Shown: positions 63,355 through 64,000 of the stretch, one piece after another | How positions within the stretch are numbered: the first letter of the stretch is position 1 | Layout of the letters: each line of letters opens with the position of its first letter | Origin: Sphagnum compactum | Taxonomy: Eukaryota; Bryophyta; Sphagnopsida; Sphagnales | DNA: 64,000 bases | Direction: 5' to 3' | NCBI GenBank assembly: GCA_965153455.1 | Contig: OZ234497.1 | Location: 10,664,001 to 10,728,000, forward strand | Translations under genes and position numbers: made by a program | The notes under the pieces: model-generated | What the model saw: only the letters and a program-made list of their open reading frames with translations | Told to the model about the DNA's origin: nothing | Database searches by the model: none

Positions 63355-63695
63355 TCCAGAGGAGGGTAACTATTGCAATTATTGTGAAGAAGTTTGTAGT
63401 TACTAAGTGTAGCCAAGAAGGCCCATGCCGGTTTAGTGCCCGTATAACAAGCAACTTGGTCTTGCGTGTGAAGATGGCTATAGTTAAAGATGATGCTAGT
63501 TCAAAATATTGAAAAGACACAACTAGTGCATCATCGTAGGATGATGTATAAGGGTCAAGTTACCACCCAAGCTCCAAGGGTGATGAAAACATTGAGGCCC
63601 TTGAAGATGATGCTGGAATCCCTATCAGAAGTTTAGCAAACAAAAGTTTGAAAAGAGCTTGCCCTACAAGGGCCCCAAGCCATGGTGCAAAGGTA
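63355..63695 (+). pseudogene. Possible N-terminal fragment of another MULE transposase
   Basis: From 63361 the frame reads RRVTIAIIVKKFVVTKCSQE then GPCRFSARITSNLVLRVKM, a Cys-containing block like the DNA-binding start of MuDR-family transposases, then a stop near 63510. In other frames DENIEALEDDAGIPIRSLAN and SLKRACPTRAPSHGA follow, ending at a possible splice donor (AAG/GTAAAC, 63693). The fragment runs toward the window edge, so more may lie beyond. The identification is weak. Confidence 0.3.
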
Positions 63696-64000
63696 AACAC
63701 CCTACCTTAAACATGATCAACTTACAATTGGTGAAAGTTTGAAACTTGAAAGCCACTTCAGCTTTAAGCAGTTCATTTTTAGCTTGTAGTTTTGTTAACA
63801 ATATCTTTTAAGTTGATTATTCCTTATTTTTAGCTATCAAAAATTGAGGTTGTTTTGATTGTTTTCAACCTCTTAAAACCCTATTCCTTATTTGTAAATA
63901 CATATTTACCTTTGTTTTCCATAAGGTCCTTGTGAATCCACAACAAAACCATGAGAAGATAAGGCTCCACATGATGTTCCTGTCATTACTTCCCAATGTC

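Noticed and set aside
1-64000. Plastid, mitochondrial or bacterial origin of the window
   Set aside because: Spliced nuclear-type genes with GT-AG introns and DNA transposon relics are spread across it, and no organellar or bacterial genes are seen.

Overview
This window looks like nuclear DNA of a land plant. It has spliced genes with GT-AG introns, a plant-specific MYB-CC (GARP) transcription factor, a chloroplast-targeted CPP1/CDF1 protein and a plant zinc-ribbon/RING-H2 ubiquitin ligase. These sit in long AT-rich DNA full of old DNA transposons. I see no ribosomal RNA, tRNA, CRISPR array or prokaryotic operon. A non-seed plant (bryophyte, lycophyte or fern) is my preferred guess from the small introns and the kind of transposon relics, but the sequence does not prove it.

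Layout. 1-12.4 kb: AT-rich repeat DNA with CACTA-like elements (one at 2576-4406 with a matching 3-bp target duplication, a small one at 5608-5754), TAGG-type simple repeats, and a large inverted repeat at 8412-10915. 12.4-12.9 kb: a 436-bp element with nearly perfect GC-rich terminal repeats. 14.8-16.6 kb: a dead PIF/Harbinger transposon with both a transposase and a Myb/SANT-like partner. 17.6-24.3 kb: a nine-coding-exon PHR1-type gene. 26.4-29.0 kb: a CPP1-like gene on the minus strand. 29.2-36.2 kb: AT-rich DNA with tandem duplications. 37.2-38.6 kb: an intact single-exon RING ligase gene on the minus strand, flanked on both sides by minisatellite-like repeats. 41.5-47.3 kb: broken, unidentified coding relics on both strands. 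47.8-52 kb: tandem repeats, a recurring short palindrome, and about 1.1 kb of degenerate telomere-like repeat. 54.6-57.9 kb: a broken Mutator-like (MULE) transposase with a SWIM zinc finger. 58-64 kb: mostly featureless, with a possible second MULE fragment at the end.

The three intact genes have unrelated jobs: phosphate-starvation transcription, chloroplast protein and chlorophyll-enzyme stability, and protein ubiquitination. They do not form a cluster. The unusual material is in the repeats: the palindrome family around 44-52 kb, the long inverted repeat, the telomere-like block, and a large unknown coding relic whose reading frames still make sense in pieces. Exon borders come from reading splice sites and frame continuity by eye. 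No search was run, so family names rest on motif recognition.
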